Of a stretch of 64,000 bases of DNA, positions 11,442-21,813 are shown piece after piece. Position 1 is the stretch's first letter. Every line of letters begins with the position of its first letter. The notes under the pieces are model-generated. The model saw only the letters and a program-made list of their open reading frames with translations. It made no database searches and was not told the DNA's origin. Source of the stretch: Trichopria drosophilae (taxonomy: Eukaryota; Arthropoda; Insecta; Hymenoptera; Diapriidae); NCBI GenBank assembly GCA_030407085.1, contig CM059584.1:58729501-58793500 (forward strand), written 5' to 3'. The translations under genes were made by a program, and so were the position numbers.

Positions 11442-12372
11442 TTAAAGTAATAAATCCCTCTTGTCGACCTAGCTGTTGTACTTATCTTCAAAGCCCAACC
11501 ATTTAACAAACACTTTATGTCCTTTTTGACGTAGAATTTTTTCAATCAGGTAAACATCTGGATTTTTAGTACGTTGCAGTTCATATTCATAAAATCCGCC
11601 TGATATTCGATTTCCATCCTTGTCTTCTAGTAAATATGTTACTGGACTCGTTCTATTAACTTGTATTATTTGAACACTTCAGTCCTCCAATTTGGTGTAT
11701 ACCCCTTTTCAAATATATGTTTAAATTTACTAATACGAACTTGTTGACCTAGTTTAAACTTTGGATGAATCTTTTCGTTTACAATTACATTATACACACG
11801 TTCCAATAGTTCTTTTTCATTGTCTTTATTAACATCTTGCGGCTTCATTTTAATAGTACGATGTGTACTATTGTTATAATCATTACAAAGTCTGGTAAGA
11901 TATGGAGCCATTGATAATTACCATGAAGGTTAAACTGTGGCCACATTTTATTTTTCAATGTACGATTAGTGCGTTCGCAAATTGATGCTTTTAGATTACT
12001 GTATGTAGAATATAAATTGATATCACGTTTTTTCATTAAATTTTCGAATTTCGAATTATAAAATTCTTTTCCATGGTCGGTATGTAGATTTTTTGGAATT
12101 CGACCCATTTCGTATATCGAATTCATGGCAGCTGTGACGTCATCATCAGTCTTTCTTTTTACTGGGCGGGCCCATGCATGTTTAGAAAATACATAAATGA
12201 CAGTTAACAAGTATTTGTAACCCTTATTTTCATCTGCATATGGAATCATTTCTACAAGAGCAGCTTGCCAAGTTTCATCTAATCCGCGAATATCTACTCG
12301 CCGTCTTGTATAATTTTTTCTTGCTGGTTTATGAAGCTCCTTCACGACTTCTCTCTTCTCTTTAGAAGTCAT
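11442..12372 (-). pseudogene. RVE-type integrase with C-terminal chromodomain (broken)
   Basis: Integrase of Polinton-like elements, expected to insert the element DNA. The core includes GYKYLLTVI.VFSKHAWA, the second catalytic Asp in NLHTDHGKEFYNS, and the catalytic Glu in KASICER.NRTLK. At the position of the first catalytic Asp, in WQA(A)LVEM (~12262), this copy has Ala. The downstream part (11666-11911, then ~11469-11665) continues in shifted frames and ends with a chromodomain-like VYLIEKILRQ..VFVKWLGFED. There are frameshifts near 11870 and 11670 and a stop at 11469-11471 where chromodomains usually carry Trp. It resembles the transposon-derived protein F54H12.3 type. Inactive on both catalytic and frame grounds. 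Confidence 0.85.
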
Positions 12373-12546
12373 TGCTGTTAAACAGATAAGGCTTGATTAA
12401 AACTGTTGGGTGGATTGTTGCAGATAGTTAATTTATTCACATTTTTCTGACCAACTAATTAATTCTTCCGTAAATAACATCAGTTATTGCATTAATATTC
12501 TTTATGGCTTCACTGTTTTTATGGACATTTTGTTCTAGGAGAAAAA

Positions 12547-13137
12547 TTAATTTCTCAGCATCATGAGTACAGTACTACTCTCCCTTATGTCATAGGTATG
12601 TTTTTTCAAGTCTCCTTCAATATTAGCAATATCTACTGTAAGACTATCAATCAAACTATTATTTTTATTCAAATCATCTTTAGTTTTCTTTACTTTCCGC
12701 TCTAAGACAGTGACATTATTCGTAAGATCGCTAAGCGTGCAATTATTTTTATTTAAATTATTGGTATGTTTAGTTATTTCTTGATGTAATTCAATAGTAT
12801 AATTTCCGATATCTGAAGATATAATCCGCCTTTTTTCTATTTCATTGTAATTTTTATTTATATCTTGTTGCATTTTATTTATACTTGTTTCAAAATATTC
12901 AATCTTCTCATTATTTTTAATTACACCTTTACACAGCTCACCTATTTCCTGTTTAATATCGCGAATAGATGTGTGGAACATTCTCAAAGTAATTGCATCA
13001 TCCGAATCCGTCGGATTTCCGATATTACATAACTTTCTTTTCTTAAAGTCATAAGAACCGTCTGTAGAAATTTCAACACTTTGAAATACTTGCTTCCGTG
13101 CTCGTTGAGACGAACGTCCAAATACATCGATGCTCAT
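12547..13137 (-). CDS. Coiled-coil protein of the Polinton-like element, possible fibre-like protein
   Basis: Intact 196-codon frame. The N-terminal ~60 residues include a RKLCNIGNPTDSDDAITLRM stretch; 'N.G.PTD..DA.T' patterns are common just ahead of trimeric stalks in phage and viral fibre proteins (family knowledge, loosely applied). The remainder is strongly heptad-like, rich in Ile, Leu, Asn and Lys, with repeated 'LNKNN..L' segments, which predicts a long coiled coil. It lies between the integrase and the conserved protein on the same strand. No signal peptide or membrane segment is visible. The open frame suggests weak decay here compared with its neighbours. The fibre role is inference only. 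Confidence 0.6.
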   Translation of the reverse strand: MSIDVFGRSSQRARKQVFQSVEISTDGSYDFKKRKLCNIGNPTDSDDAITLRMFHTSIRDIKQEIGELCKGVIKNNEKIEYFETSINKMQQDINKNYNEIEKRRIISSDIGNYTIELHQEITKHTNNLNKNNCTLSDLTNNVTVLERKVKKTKDDLNKNNSLIDSLTVDIANIEGDLKKHTYDIRESSTVLMMLRN

Positions 13138-13164
13138 TATGATACTGACGTAATTATCGCAAAA

Positions 13165-14095
13165 TTAATAGATCATATTAGCTTCGCGCAACTCCTCAAT
13201 GATCGATAACATTTAATTCGAAAGACTCGAATTACCCGCAGCTTGCGATGCTATTAGAAGGTGCAAACGATCGACAAGTTCATTTGGATCATCCCAATGC
13301 ACGTAATCAATTTTACGGTTTTGTCCAGCAATGATGTATTCAGGCAAATTACAACCCTTTTTCGGAACATCTTTGAACATATCTTTGATATAGTTTCGAT
13401 ACTTGTGGGAAGCATTATATCGAATAGGTTTTTCCTGATTCCAATCTTTCCTACGGGCATTAGTTAAGGTAAGTGTACTTTTGTAATTGTTTAAATCAGA
13501 TTGTTCGATTATAGCTATATCAGCTTTTTTCTTAAATAATAACTCTAGCAAACCTTCAGTAATAGCAAATTTGTGATCCTTAACAATGACATTTTTATTC
13601 TTAAATTCTATTGTCGAATCGCCGATTCTTGTAGTACCACCTTCTATGTGAACACCATAAATTGTATCAATGATATCACTTCTCTCGTGAATATTCCTCA
13701 TCAGTAAAGTCAGAAACTTATTTGATAACCTTTCTTCAGTATGATATGTAGGTGTTTTAATATCACTGCTAAATGTCTGATCTAAAGGGGTATTACATCC
13801 ATCACGCATATCATCATCATCATCATCATCATAACCGTTAACATCATTAATTTCCATACTATCCGTTACTTTATCCTGTGTATCGTCAATTGCATGTTTA
13901 CTGGTCGACATTATTGAAGCGTCGGTTATTTTTTCCAATGGACTTATTAAAGGTTTGAGGGTTTCACTTTTCGCAAGGTCATGCGTTTTTTTACAATTAG
14001 TTAATTTTTAATAATCGATGTTTTCGGGGAATAGAGTCGCTAGCTTTGACAATTTGACGTAATACGTCTTGCTGCTGTTGAAGTGAGGAGGACAT
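13165..14095 (-). pseudogene. Conserved Polinton-like element protein of unknown function (broken)
   Basis: The likely start is the ATG at 14095 (MSSSLQQQQDVLRQI). A poly-T-associated frameshift at ~13990-14000 separates the first ~30 codons from the main frame, which is open from 13938 to 13213. An in-frame TAA at 13210-13212 precedes a short continuation with SIIEELREA and a stop at 13165. The protein is acidic near residues 40-50, with an Asp run encoded by (ATC)n at 13809-13836. It has a central part with THIG-like beta-rich sequence (HIEGGTTRIGDSTIEF) and ends in a SQAAG segment. Similar proteins accompany ATPase, integrase and polymerase in ant elements as far as I recall. Function is not known to me. 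Confidence 0.6.
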
Positions 14096-14130
14096 GTTAA
14101 TGCATGCAAGTCTCACTCTGCACTGACTTA

Positions 14131-14914
14131 TTACAACATTTTTTGTTTATTCTTTAAATCATTTATGCTTATAAAACAATCAAAACCTTTTCTATACCTT
14201 CCCTCTTCTAATTCACTGTCTTTATCTATTACTTTAAGCCATGCTTATCAGTCCAACATTGCGCACATATATCTTTGAAAGTGTTAAATGTCACATCCGT
14301 ATTGACATGATCATTATACACATGCTTAAGATTCATTTTATCCTGCCTAAAGAGAACCAGAAAGTTTACGTTATCTCGAATAAGATGCTTGGGAACACGA
14401 GCATAGGTTTAACTGAGATAAAAGCAATCGACGCAATTATGTCTACCCATACAAAAAAGGATCTAATGTTATCTTGCTTCTCGCATGCAACATCATCAAA
14501 TATAATAATAGAGTTCGGCCTAGCCTCGGCGGGTGGTACTACCTGTTCATTATCGTGAAAAGGAAAGTATCCTATACCCTCCACAGAGTCGAGCAAGTTT
14601 TGTACAAATTGATATTTCGGTTGATTTAACGATTTCGAATATACATATATATTTTCAAACTTCAATCCATTCTGTTCGATGATTATAATGAGTAGTGTAT
14701 TTGTTTTTCGGAAATTAGACGGGCCAGAGAAAAGTGCACGTATACTATTTGGCAGCAATTCCCCATGTCGTTTATGATTAGTTACATTATTTTGTACAGA
14801 CGATGTTAAATCATCAAAATTGATGATTGGGATTTTTGTTGGTTGTTTATGAAATAGCATTTTGATAATAACTGAACATAAAAGTATAAGTAGCGCCTTT
14901 ATATGTAATGTCAA
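14131..14914 (-). pseudogene. FtsK/HerA-type DNA packaging ATPase (broken)
   Basis: Genome-packaging ATPase of the A32-like family found in Polintons and large DNA viruses. The first ATG of the frame is at 14914, but the better start is MLFHKQPTK at 14860. The P-loop region reads FSGPSNFRKTN, so two Gly of a standard Walker A are replaced. Walker B is SIIIFDDVACEKQ. After ~14430 the frame is lost: the downstream stretch with HLIRDN, LVLFRQDKMNLKHVYNDH and CAQCW is readable in another frame with a stop, and a further shift leads to a terminus at 14131. It ends 36 bp before the next gene on the same strand. It diverges from the phospholipase gene across ~40 bp, which must contain both promoters. 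Confidence 0.8.
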
Positions 14915-14953
14915 TCATTAACTGTTTCATATTTGAATGATGTGCATCTTAAA

Positions 14954-15805
14954 ATGATTACATATGTAAGTAGAAACAAGAAACAAAATCGGATAAAGAG
15001 TGGGACAGGATCGGTCAATTCTTTAATTAATAAATTACCGGTAGAACTTCATATACCCGGTTATCAGTACTGTGGGCCTGGTACAAAATTAAAGCAACGA
15101 TAAGCAAGGGGTGATCCGGGGATAAATCTCTTGGATAAGGCTTGCAAAGAACACGATATCGCTTATTCCAAAACTCATGAAAATCCCGCCGCTAGAAGCG
15201 AGGCGGATCGTATATTAGCGGAGCAGGCTTGGAAGCGAGTTTTGGCAAAAGACGCAAGCATTGCAGAAAAGGCGGCAGCTTGGGGTGCTGCAAACACAAT
15301 GAAACTAAAAAGTAAATTAGGCATGGGGCTGAAAAAGAAGAAAAAAGTGTCAAAAAAGAAAACAACATCATTGAACAACATTATTGCGGCTGCTAAAATG
15401 TCAATGTCACCAAGTAATAATGTGCAAAGTGTTATATCGAGCTCTTTGAAAGGGGCACTAAAAGCCGTAAAAGAAGCAGGTGGTAAACGATTCATTCAAA
15501 AAACTCGACAGCTATCGATACCTTCAAAGGTTGGAGAATTCTTACCTTTCCTAGCACCCATATTTGCTGGATTAAGTGCTGTAGGTGCATTAGCCGGTGG
15601 CGCAGCGGGTATAACCAAGGCTGTTAATGATGCAAAAGTTGCTAAAAAGCAGTTACATGAAAGTGAGAGGCATAATCGTGCTATGGAGACAATAGCTATA
15701 GGTAAAGGGTTATATCTTAAACCTTATAAAAATGGTCTAGGTTTGAAATCATCAGTATTTTATTTAAATATTTTTCTGCTTGGCTTTTTTATTCTTTATT
15801 TTTAA
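14954..15805 (+). pseudogene. Phospholipase A2-type virion protein (one internal stop)
   Basis: A 283-codon frame from ATG 14954 with a single in-frame TAA at 15101. Upstream of the stop is the calcium-loop type motif YQYCGPGTKL; downstream is the catalytic DKACKEHDIAYS helix, the pairing seen in parvovirus VP1-type phospholipase A2 domains that help virions leave endosomes. Then come a lysine-rich stretch (KKKKKVSKKK), a hydrophobic Gly/Ala-rich segment (FLPFLAPIFAGLSAVGALAGGAAG), which may be membrane-active, and a conserved-looking KGLYLKPY..GLGLK near the end. The final ~20 residues are hydrophobic and may be a shifted tail. In adintovirus-like elements a protein of this kind neighbours the capsid genes; none follows here. 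Confidence 0.82.
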
Positions 15806-15956
15806 TACACTTTTAATTTAAATATATTTTAATGCATAATTTTGAATCGTATATAATAAAAATGTCATCAACTGTAAGCTGGCATTGTCTGATCCTTAAA
15901 TTTGACAGGAAATCTGCTCGTATTGTTTCGAAACAAATTGATATTAAACAGTCAGT

Positions 15957-16210
15957 GCAGTGCACCGAATCGACGGAACGGACGCCCGGTTTTCATGGAG
16001 CGTAAAATATCTGGATATTCTACCCCCTCTGCGATATTTATCACGCATACGTTCGCAAATTACTGTTCGTGTGCCTTTTTTCACGAGAGTGCGGGGGTAA
16101 ATATCTGGATATTTTACGCTCCATGAAAACCGGGCCTAAGGATTCGAAACAACGCCGTTGTTTTTGGGTTTCAGCGTTCCGTTCCGTCGATTCGGTGGCC
16201 GGTGCACTGC
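15957..16210. repeat. Inverted repeat, ~250 bp
   Basis: GCAGTGCACC..GAATCGACGGAACGGA and TTTTCATGGAGCGTAAAATA at 15957-16012 recur inverted at 16086-16210. The right arm carries a ~35 bp insertion (GATTCGAAACAACGCCGTTG region). It could be a small non-autonomous element or the degraded terminus of the preceding element. Confidence 0.7.
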
Positions 16211-16720
16211 GCAAGTGTGTACTGAAGGAACAAGGTCTGACGACACGGAACATGGAAATCTGAAATGCATAAACTGGCGTCGGATCTTGGTATCAACGGT
16301 ATCAACTATCAGTGTACATAACCAAACGTCGAAGAAGCTGCCCGAAACCGACTCGCGACGACAAGGTGCACCGGAGGACACCGGAAGAGTTGGAAGATCT
16401 GAGGACGATTGGACGACGGGGAAGCTGCCCCGAAGAATCTCGCCGGATGAGTCGCCGTTCGCAGTACCCCGATGCCTCATGGACGCCGGGCGGTAAGAAA
16501 CTTCAAGTTCTGTTTTTTTCAGGTCGTTGTCATCGTGGAAACGACGCCCCGGACGGCGATCGTACCGTCTTCGACGACATCAACCGCTCTCACGGAATTC
16601 TCTCTCCGTCGTTTGTGTTCTCTCTCTCTCTCCGTCTCTCATTATATATTATGCATTATATCTCTCTTTGTTTTTTCAAAATGGCGGCGATTTACATAAA
16701 AGTACATATTCAAATTTAAC
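16211..16720. other. GC-richer stretch with open frames, no identified gene
   Basis: From ~16140 to ~16600 the base composition rises well above its surroundings. A plus-strand frame (16158-16496) stays open for 112 codons and a minus-strand frame (16136-16480) for 114, so openness follows composition and does not prove coding. A TTTTTTTCAG|GTCG acceptor-like site is at 16522, and a TC-rich run at 16617-16640. I recognise no protein. Confidence 0.35.
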
Positions 16721-17383
16721 CTAAAAATCACGCGGTTTGTTATGCTGCCATTTTTCATCCAATAAAAAACAGGTAGTTCACCATATAAAGAAGTATATAA
16801 TAGTTTTGTAGTTTTGTTTTGAGAAGTGTAAAATTATACATTTTATGTGTTCATGAATTTCCAGTTTTTTTTTGTGTATATCGGTCAAATTGGTTGAGAA
16901 TTTGGCTATTTTTGTTGTACATTTTCATAATGTATATTTTCTTATGTTTCATGATATAATTTTAAAATGTCAATCATGATATTGTAATTCAATTGAGATT
17001 TTTTAGATGTTTGACATTTTTAAGAAAAAATTATCTATGTTCTCGTTCAATAAGTTGTCAGGAAATTGGTTAATTTTTTCTACTTGGGCACATTAGGGTT
17101 GCAAATCATCAAAGAAAAGATAACTTGGTACATTTTTGTTATTCCAATACGTTAAAATTTTCCGTTAAAAGCTTCAATTATTTGCGAAACAATTTTAATT
17201 ACCATGGTTAAAATATGTTGATAAAATTATATTAGTATATCGACCAGTAATCGTTATAAATCGTACTACTTAAAAAGTAACGTAATAAATGTAGATCTAA
17301 TAAAAAAATTTGGTTGTTTTATAATAATTTGTGTCAATTCTTTCCTCATTTGTCGCTTTTGATACCCGTGCACTGCTTCCCCT
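16721..17383. other. AT-rich spacer, nothing seen
   Basis: No frame, repeat or hairpin of note. Confidence 0.6.
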
Positions 17384-17905
17384 TTGAAATTTTATAGAAT
17401 CGTACAATTGACATCCGTGGGACGTCCGTGGGATGTCCTATGGACGCCAGAAAGCGGCCAATTGGACGTCAGTAACATCGAAAGCTCCTCTCGGACGTCA
17501 GTTGCGTGCCCGGCGTACATTCCTCGGGCATCCGAAGGACATGAAATGGCTTCAAATTTTCGGTGCCTCAAATGGGCACTCCCTGCATTTTTTTTATTAG
17601 GCTACGAAATAGACATCCATTGGGCATACATCGGATCAAGCCGTAAAATCGTCGACATCCATAGGGTATCCAAAGGACGCCCAATCGTGCCCAATTTGTA
17701 CTCGAGCTACCCATCCGAATAGTATCCATTTTATGCCCTTTCAGTGTCCTTCTGCGGACACGAATAGGCGTCCTATTGGATTACCTTTGGGCACCCGACC
17801 GATGCCCTTCGGGCACGATCGAGATGTTCGACGGGCGTCTGACCTTTTCAGACTGGGCACGAAATGGGCATCCAAAAGGCATCCGCCGGACACTCAAATG
17901 TTGTA
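17384..17905. repeat. Stretch saturated with GGACRTCC / GGGCATCC-like motifs
   Basis: About 25 near-matches to GGGCATCC, GGACGTCC or their complements are packed in ~520 bp, in both orientations and irregularly spaced. A 112-codon plus frame and a 64-codon one exist only because the motif avoids stops. It is probably the body of a non-autonomous element like those at 2.8, 22-26 and 38 kb, each with its own motif. Confidence 0.6.
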
Positions 17906-17959
17906 TGGGTTGTATTTAAATTTTTGAATATAATAGCATTTGTTTTAGGGTTCCTTAGC

Positions 17960-18680
17960 ATATATTAAATGTCTTTAGATGCAAATAATCATCTATAATA
18001 AGTTTATTCGCTTCTTACCAGACTCGTATAAATAGACTTGACAGCTCTGGTAATAAATAAAAAATGTGAAACATAGAAAGTTCATTGATGTACATAATCA
18101 TATATTTTGAACCACTAAAGTTTGTTCGCTTCTTACCATACTCGTATAAATAGACTTGACAGCTTTGGTATCGATTAAACAAAATGCGATATTTGAAATA
18201 TCTTTAGATGCAAATAATCTTCTATAATAAGTTTATTCGCTTCTTACCAGACTCGTATAAATAGACTTGACAGCTCTGGTAATAAATAAAAAATGTGAAA
18301 CATGGAAAGTTCATTGATGTACATAATCATATATTTTAAACCACTAAAGTTTGTTCGCTTCTTACCATACTCGTATGCATAGACTTGACAGCTGTGGTAT
18401 CGATTAAACAAAATGCGATATATGAAATGTCTCTAGATGCAAATAATCAGCTATAATAAGTTTATTCGCTTCTTACCAATTAAATAAAATACGATATATG
18501 GAATGTCTTTATATACAAATAATCATCTATAAAATGTTTATTCGTTTCTTTCCAAACTCTAATAAATATATTGAGAGCTCTGGTAATAAATAAAAAAATC
18601 TGAAACATGGAAAATTCATTGATGTACATAATCATATATTTTAAACCACTGAAGTTTGTTCGCTTCTAACCATACTCTAC
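17960..18680. repeat. Satellite array, block 3 (about 7 monomers)
   Basis: Same monomers as at 2.35-5.5 kb: TTCGCTTCTTACCA, GACTTGACAGCTCTGGTA, ATGAAATGTCTTTAGATGCA. The final monomer breaks off at ~18680 within CCATACTCTACAACC. A ~28 bp fragment of the same monomer recurs alone at 20103-20130. Confidence 0.85.
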
Positions 18681-19460
18681 AACCGTGCGGACGACACGGG
18701 GACTCTGGTTTTCACTCAAAATAAAGGAGGGAATAAAAATAAAAATTATTAAAGGGGAATGTGTTTGTATCGCTCTATATTTTAAAGGGGAAATTACAAA
18801 TTGTGGGGGAGGATTTTACTAAATATAATACAAAAAATATACGCCGCGCACTGTGCACAGTACATACGTCCGCTGTCGTATCTCGAAATTCGCACAAAAT
18901 GGTACAATCTTTATACGCACTAATATAATAATAATTTTCGTAATACAATAATTCAGATCGATTTGCTCGCTTTAACGGTTTACAAAGAAGTGAGTTTCTT
19001 GAAGATGGTCTGGCCCGTTACCATCACGCCACAGCGTCAGTCCTGGATATTAACTTTCAGGGAACAAACAAAAAGGAAAAACAATTATGAATAAGGACGA
19101 ATTTATGACAACGTAAGGACAAAGATGGGGAACACAATTTTGGCAATGCTGGGAATAGTAGGGCAAGTCTAAATTTTCAAAAAGGGGTGGGCGACTGAAT
19201 GAATTTTCTGCACGTGTGCGACGAACATTTACTCGGCACTGGAAGGGGTAATGATACATGTAACGAGTGCGACAAGCGCAAACAATATTGATGACGAATT
19301 AGTATTTTATATTGGGCCATGAGTGCGACGAACGTCGACTCGATGAGCGCGACAGCAATAGTCTATTCCATGCATGAGTGCGACGAACGTCGACTACGCG
19401 AATATGGAAGGTAGACAGAGACGCTGTACAACTGAATTGACCAATAGTGACTGAGTTTGA
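18681..19460. other. Non-coding stretch with a dispersed short repeat
   Basis: Contains several copies of a 'GAGTGCGACGAACGTCGACT' type unit between ~19210 and 19395, including two good copies near 19322 and 19376. GTCGAC/ACGTCG dyads make these locally palindromic. No protein is recognised. Confidence 0.45.
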
Positions 19461-19645
19461 TCAAGATGGCCCACGAGTTGCGCGTAAAACTGCGCGATAG
19501 CCAGTCCACGGTGAACGACGACCAAAGTGACAGGTCTCGGTTTTTGGTATTTTTCTGTGTTTTGGAGTGATTAATTTAAAGTTTGTGCGGGTTTTCTGTG
19601 TTGTTCACTCCGGGATCGAGTGCCAAAGGATCGGGTACAGGGAAA

Positions 19646-20054
19646 ATGCAGTCGGAGTCAGCCTCTCGACGGCAACGGGAAAAGGAGTTTTGGGAGCTTT
19701 GGAGGAATGCAAAGAGGAGCAGCAGTTACGGTAAGTTTTAACTTTAATATTTAAGAACTATTTCTTTGTGTAAGGATTGGTAAATTTGTGTTTTAGGGTA
19801 AGGACGTCAGCCAGCAGCAGTTTCGGCACGAGGAAGCAGACCATCACAACAGCTGATTGAACATGTAAGTATGGTGTTTACTTTTCTTCTATGTATGCCT
19901 CTTCCTTGGACGATGACTTATTACTTTCACGACACTGACAGATTATTTATTTAAACAATAATAATTAATAATTGCTATGTTTACAGGTATATCGACTTCA
20001 TGGACAGGTGGACGAGATGGGACGATGCACCAATCTTCATTCTTCTTTCTTGAG
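19646..20054 (+). other. Candidate small spliced gene (three exons visible)
   Basis: Exon 1 would start at ATG 19646 (MQSESASRRQ...) and end at 19729 before GTAAGT. Exon 2 lies at about 19804-19863, ending before GTAAGT, and exon 3 at about 19987-20053, again ending before GTAAGT. With the second of two nearby acceptors for exon 2 (TAAG|GACGTC), all three exons join in one open frame of ~70 codons; with the first acceptor (TTTTAG) a stop appears immediately. The third donor leads into an inverted repeat at 20137, so the gene is incomplete in the window or was truncated. The protein is basic, with no family I recognise. It may instead be an untranslated leader. Confidence 0.35.
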
Positions 20055-20136
20055 GTAAGTATTTAAGTTGGGGAAGGCAAGTAGACAGACCGTCTACAAA
20101 CTGTGATATATGAAATGTCTTTAGATGCAAAATGTA

Positions 20137-20784
20137 AAAGGATGAAACTGTAGGTATTCCTTCGCCACTGTACTAAGATTTCGGAGCTGGTTCTGCACCA
20201 TGTGTCGCGTGATATCAATCTAAGAAACCCATAGTCTCAGACTGCGAAAACGCTTACGATGAGACATCAAAACTGCGATGCTTTCTTCGAGGCTTTCTCC
20301 CGCCTAAGTTTTACTTTTAAGACTAAGGCTCTCCCGGACTTTTTTGTAGGAAATTTTCTCCTCTACAAAAAAGGTTTAGTAAATTTTTGCTCTATCTTGC
20401 ACCGTTTTCGATACGGAAGCGATAGAACGAAGAACATCGAGTTTTTCAAATAAAAGATAAACATGGCGTCGGACGCTGAATACGTTGTTTTCCATTCTAT
20501 TGCTTCCGTATCGAAATCGGTGCAAGATAGAGCAAAAATTTACTAAACGTTTTTTGTAGAGGAGGAAATTTCCTACAAAAAAGTGCGGGAGAGCCCTAGT
20601 CTAAAAAGTAAAACTTAGGCGGGGGAAAGCCTAGAAGAAAGCATCGCAGTTTTGCAGTCTCATCCTAAGCGTTTTCACAGTCTGAGACTGTGGGTTTCTT
20701 AGATTGATATCACGCGACACATGGTGCAGAACCAGCACAAAATCTTAGTACAGTGGCGAAGGAATACCTACAGTTTCATCCTTT
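20137..20784. mobile_element. MITE-like near-palindrome, 648 bp
   Basis: Arms of ~290 bp (20137-20430 and 20495-20784) are close inverted copies, with outer ends AAAGGATGAAACTGTAGGTATTCC. The ~65 bp spacer carries ATGGCGTCGGACGCTGAATA. It is inserted just after a lone satellite fragment (20103-20130). No coding capacity. Confidence 0.85.
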
Positions 20785-21300
20785 CATATTTCTCTCCGTG
20801 TAAGCATTGAAAATTCGAATGCATTTCAATGCTTTTCTGGCATACGTATGTGCATTGAAATATATTCAGAAGCAATGAAAATTTTAATTCTTTTAGATGA
20901 CTTTTTCACAGAGCGCAAAATTGGTGCATAAAGCGCGATCGGCGTGCAAAATATATTGTCACACTCTCTGCCCAATCTCATTTTGTCAGATTCTCTTCCT
21001 AGGGAGCAAAATAAATATATCCAAGAGTAAAATAAGTTTCTCACATTCTGAACGCAAAATACTATTTTGCTTCCTATATCACGGGAGCAAAATAGCACGT
21101 ATGAGAAAATAGTATGTGCAACAAGGGAGAATAGGAATTTTTAGAGTCGTGCTAAATGCCGTCCTCGCTTCACTCGGGCCTCAATCTCGCACTCATCAGC
21201 AAACACCTATTTTGCACCCTAGTTGTTCAATCCACTATTGTGCACTGCTACGCGGTGTGCAAAACATCTTCCACACCGGCGAGATTCAGTTGTTTCGCAT
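20785..21300. repeat. Stretch saturated with GCAAAAT motifs
   Basis: GCAAAAT, GTGCAAAA and ATTTTGC recur about 15 times in both orientations. A ~60 bp part (AAAGCGCGATCGGCGTGCAAAAT..GTCACACTCTCTGCCCA, 20929-20990) recurs inverted at 34092-34156, next to the truncated Gypsy element. Frames here are incidental. Confidence 0.55.
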
Positions 21301-21813
21301 ATAAACGAACGGTTAGCAAACTAGGGTTATGCATGCTTTTTTAAAGAAAAGTATTGGTCGGCACACGAGTGCAGACGGGCGATTGGCGTCTGCTCTTGTT
21401 GTGATGCCACTCGAACCCAAGACGCCATGACACTCGCAGTGCACAAAATGCCCGTTTGCCCTCTTGTATCGAAAATATCTATTTGTTTTTTAAATGTGCA
21501 AAACGTATTGAAGTGTGTTGAAAATTATAAGGTACATACATTTACTTGTTTTATACGCAATATATTTTATTATATTAGGAACACACTCGATCGATGTTTT
21601 TCATGTACATTATACATTTGCTTTGAAACATGCTATGAATGTATACAATGTACAGGATTACACATTACAACAAGTGTCATGTGCAAAAGATTTTCTTTGT
21701 AATTAAGTTTCGTAATTTTGTATAATATTTTTTCTTAATGTTATCGCAAATGTAACGAAACTTAAAGTAAACTTATGTTAATAGAACTAATAAACTATCA
21801 TCTTCTTCATCTA
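21301..21813. other. No gene seen
   Basis: AT-rich with two overlapping plus frames of 63-91 codons that show no recognisable features. Confidence 0.5.

Larger units (their letters stand above)
6405..15805. mobile_element. Maverick/Polinton-like (adintovirus-like) element, copy 1, decayed
   Basis: Gene content defines this element: type B DNA polymerase with endonuclease VII domain (+), RVE-type integrase with chromodomain (-), coiled-coil protein (-), conserved protein (-), packaging ATPase (-) and phospholipase A2-type protein (+). The genes are packed tightly; the ATPase and phospholipase genes diverge from a ~40 bp gap. No major or minor capsid gene is recognisable, and terminal inverted repeats were not found, so the right end may be truncated or both ends may have drifted. 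Most genes carry stops or frameshifts, so this is a fossil copy. Boundaries given are those of the coding region. Confidence 0.8.

Noticed and set aside
16493..16522. 30 bp intron (GTAAG..TTTTTTTCAG)
   Set aside because: Too short for a spliceosomal intron in insects and no supported coding frame on either side.
17384..17722. 112-codon protein
   Set aside because: The frame exists because of a repeated GGACRTCC-type motif; composition and periodicity are those of the motif.
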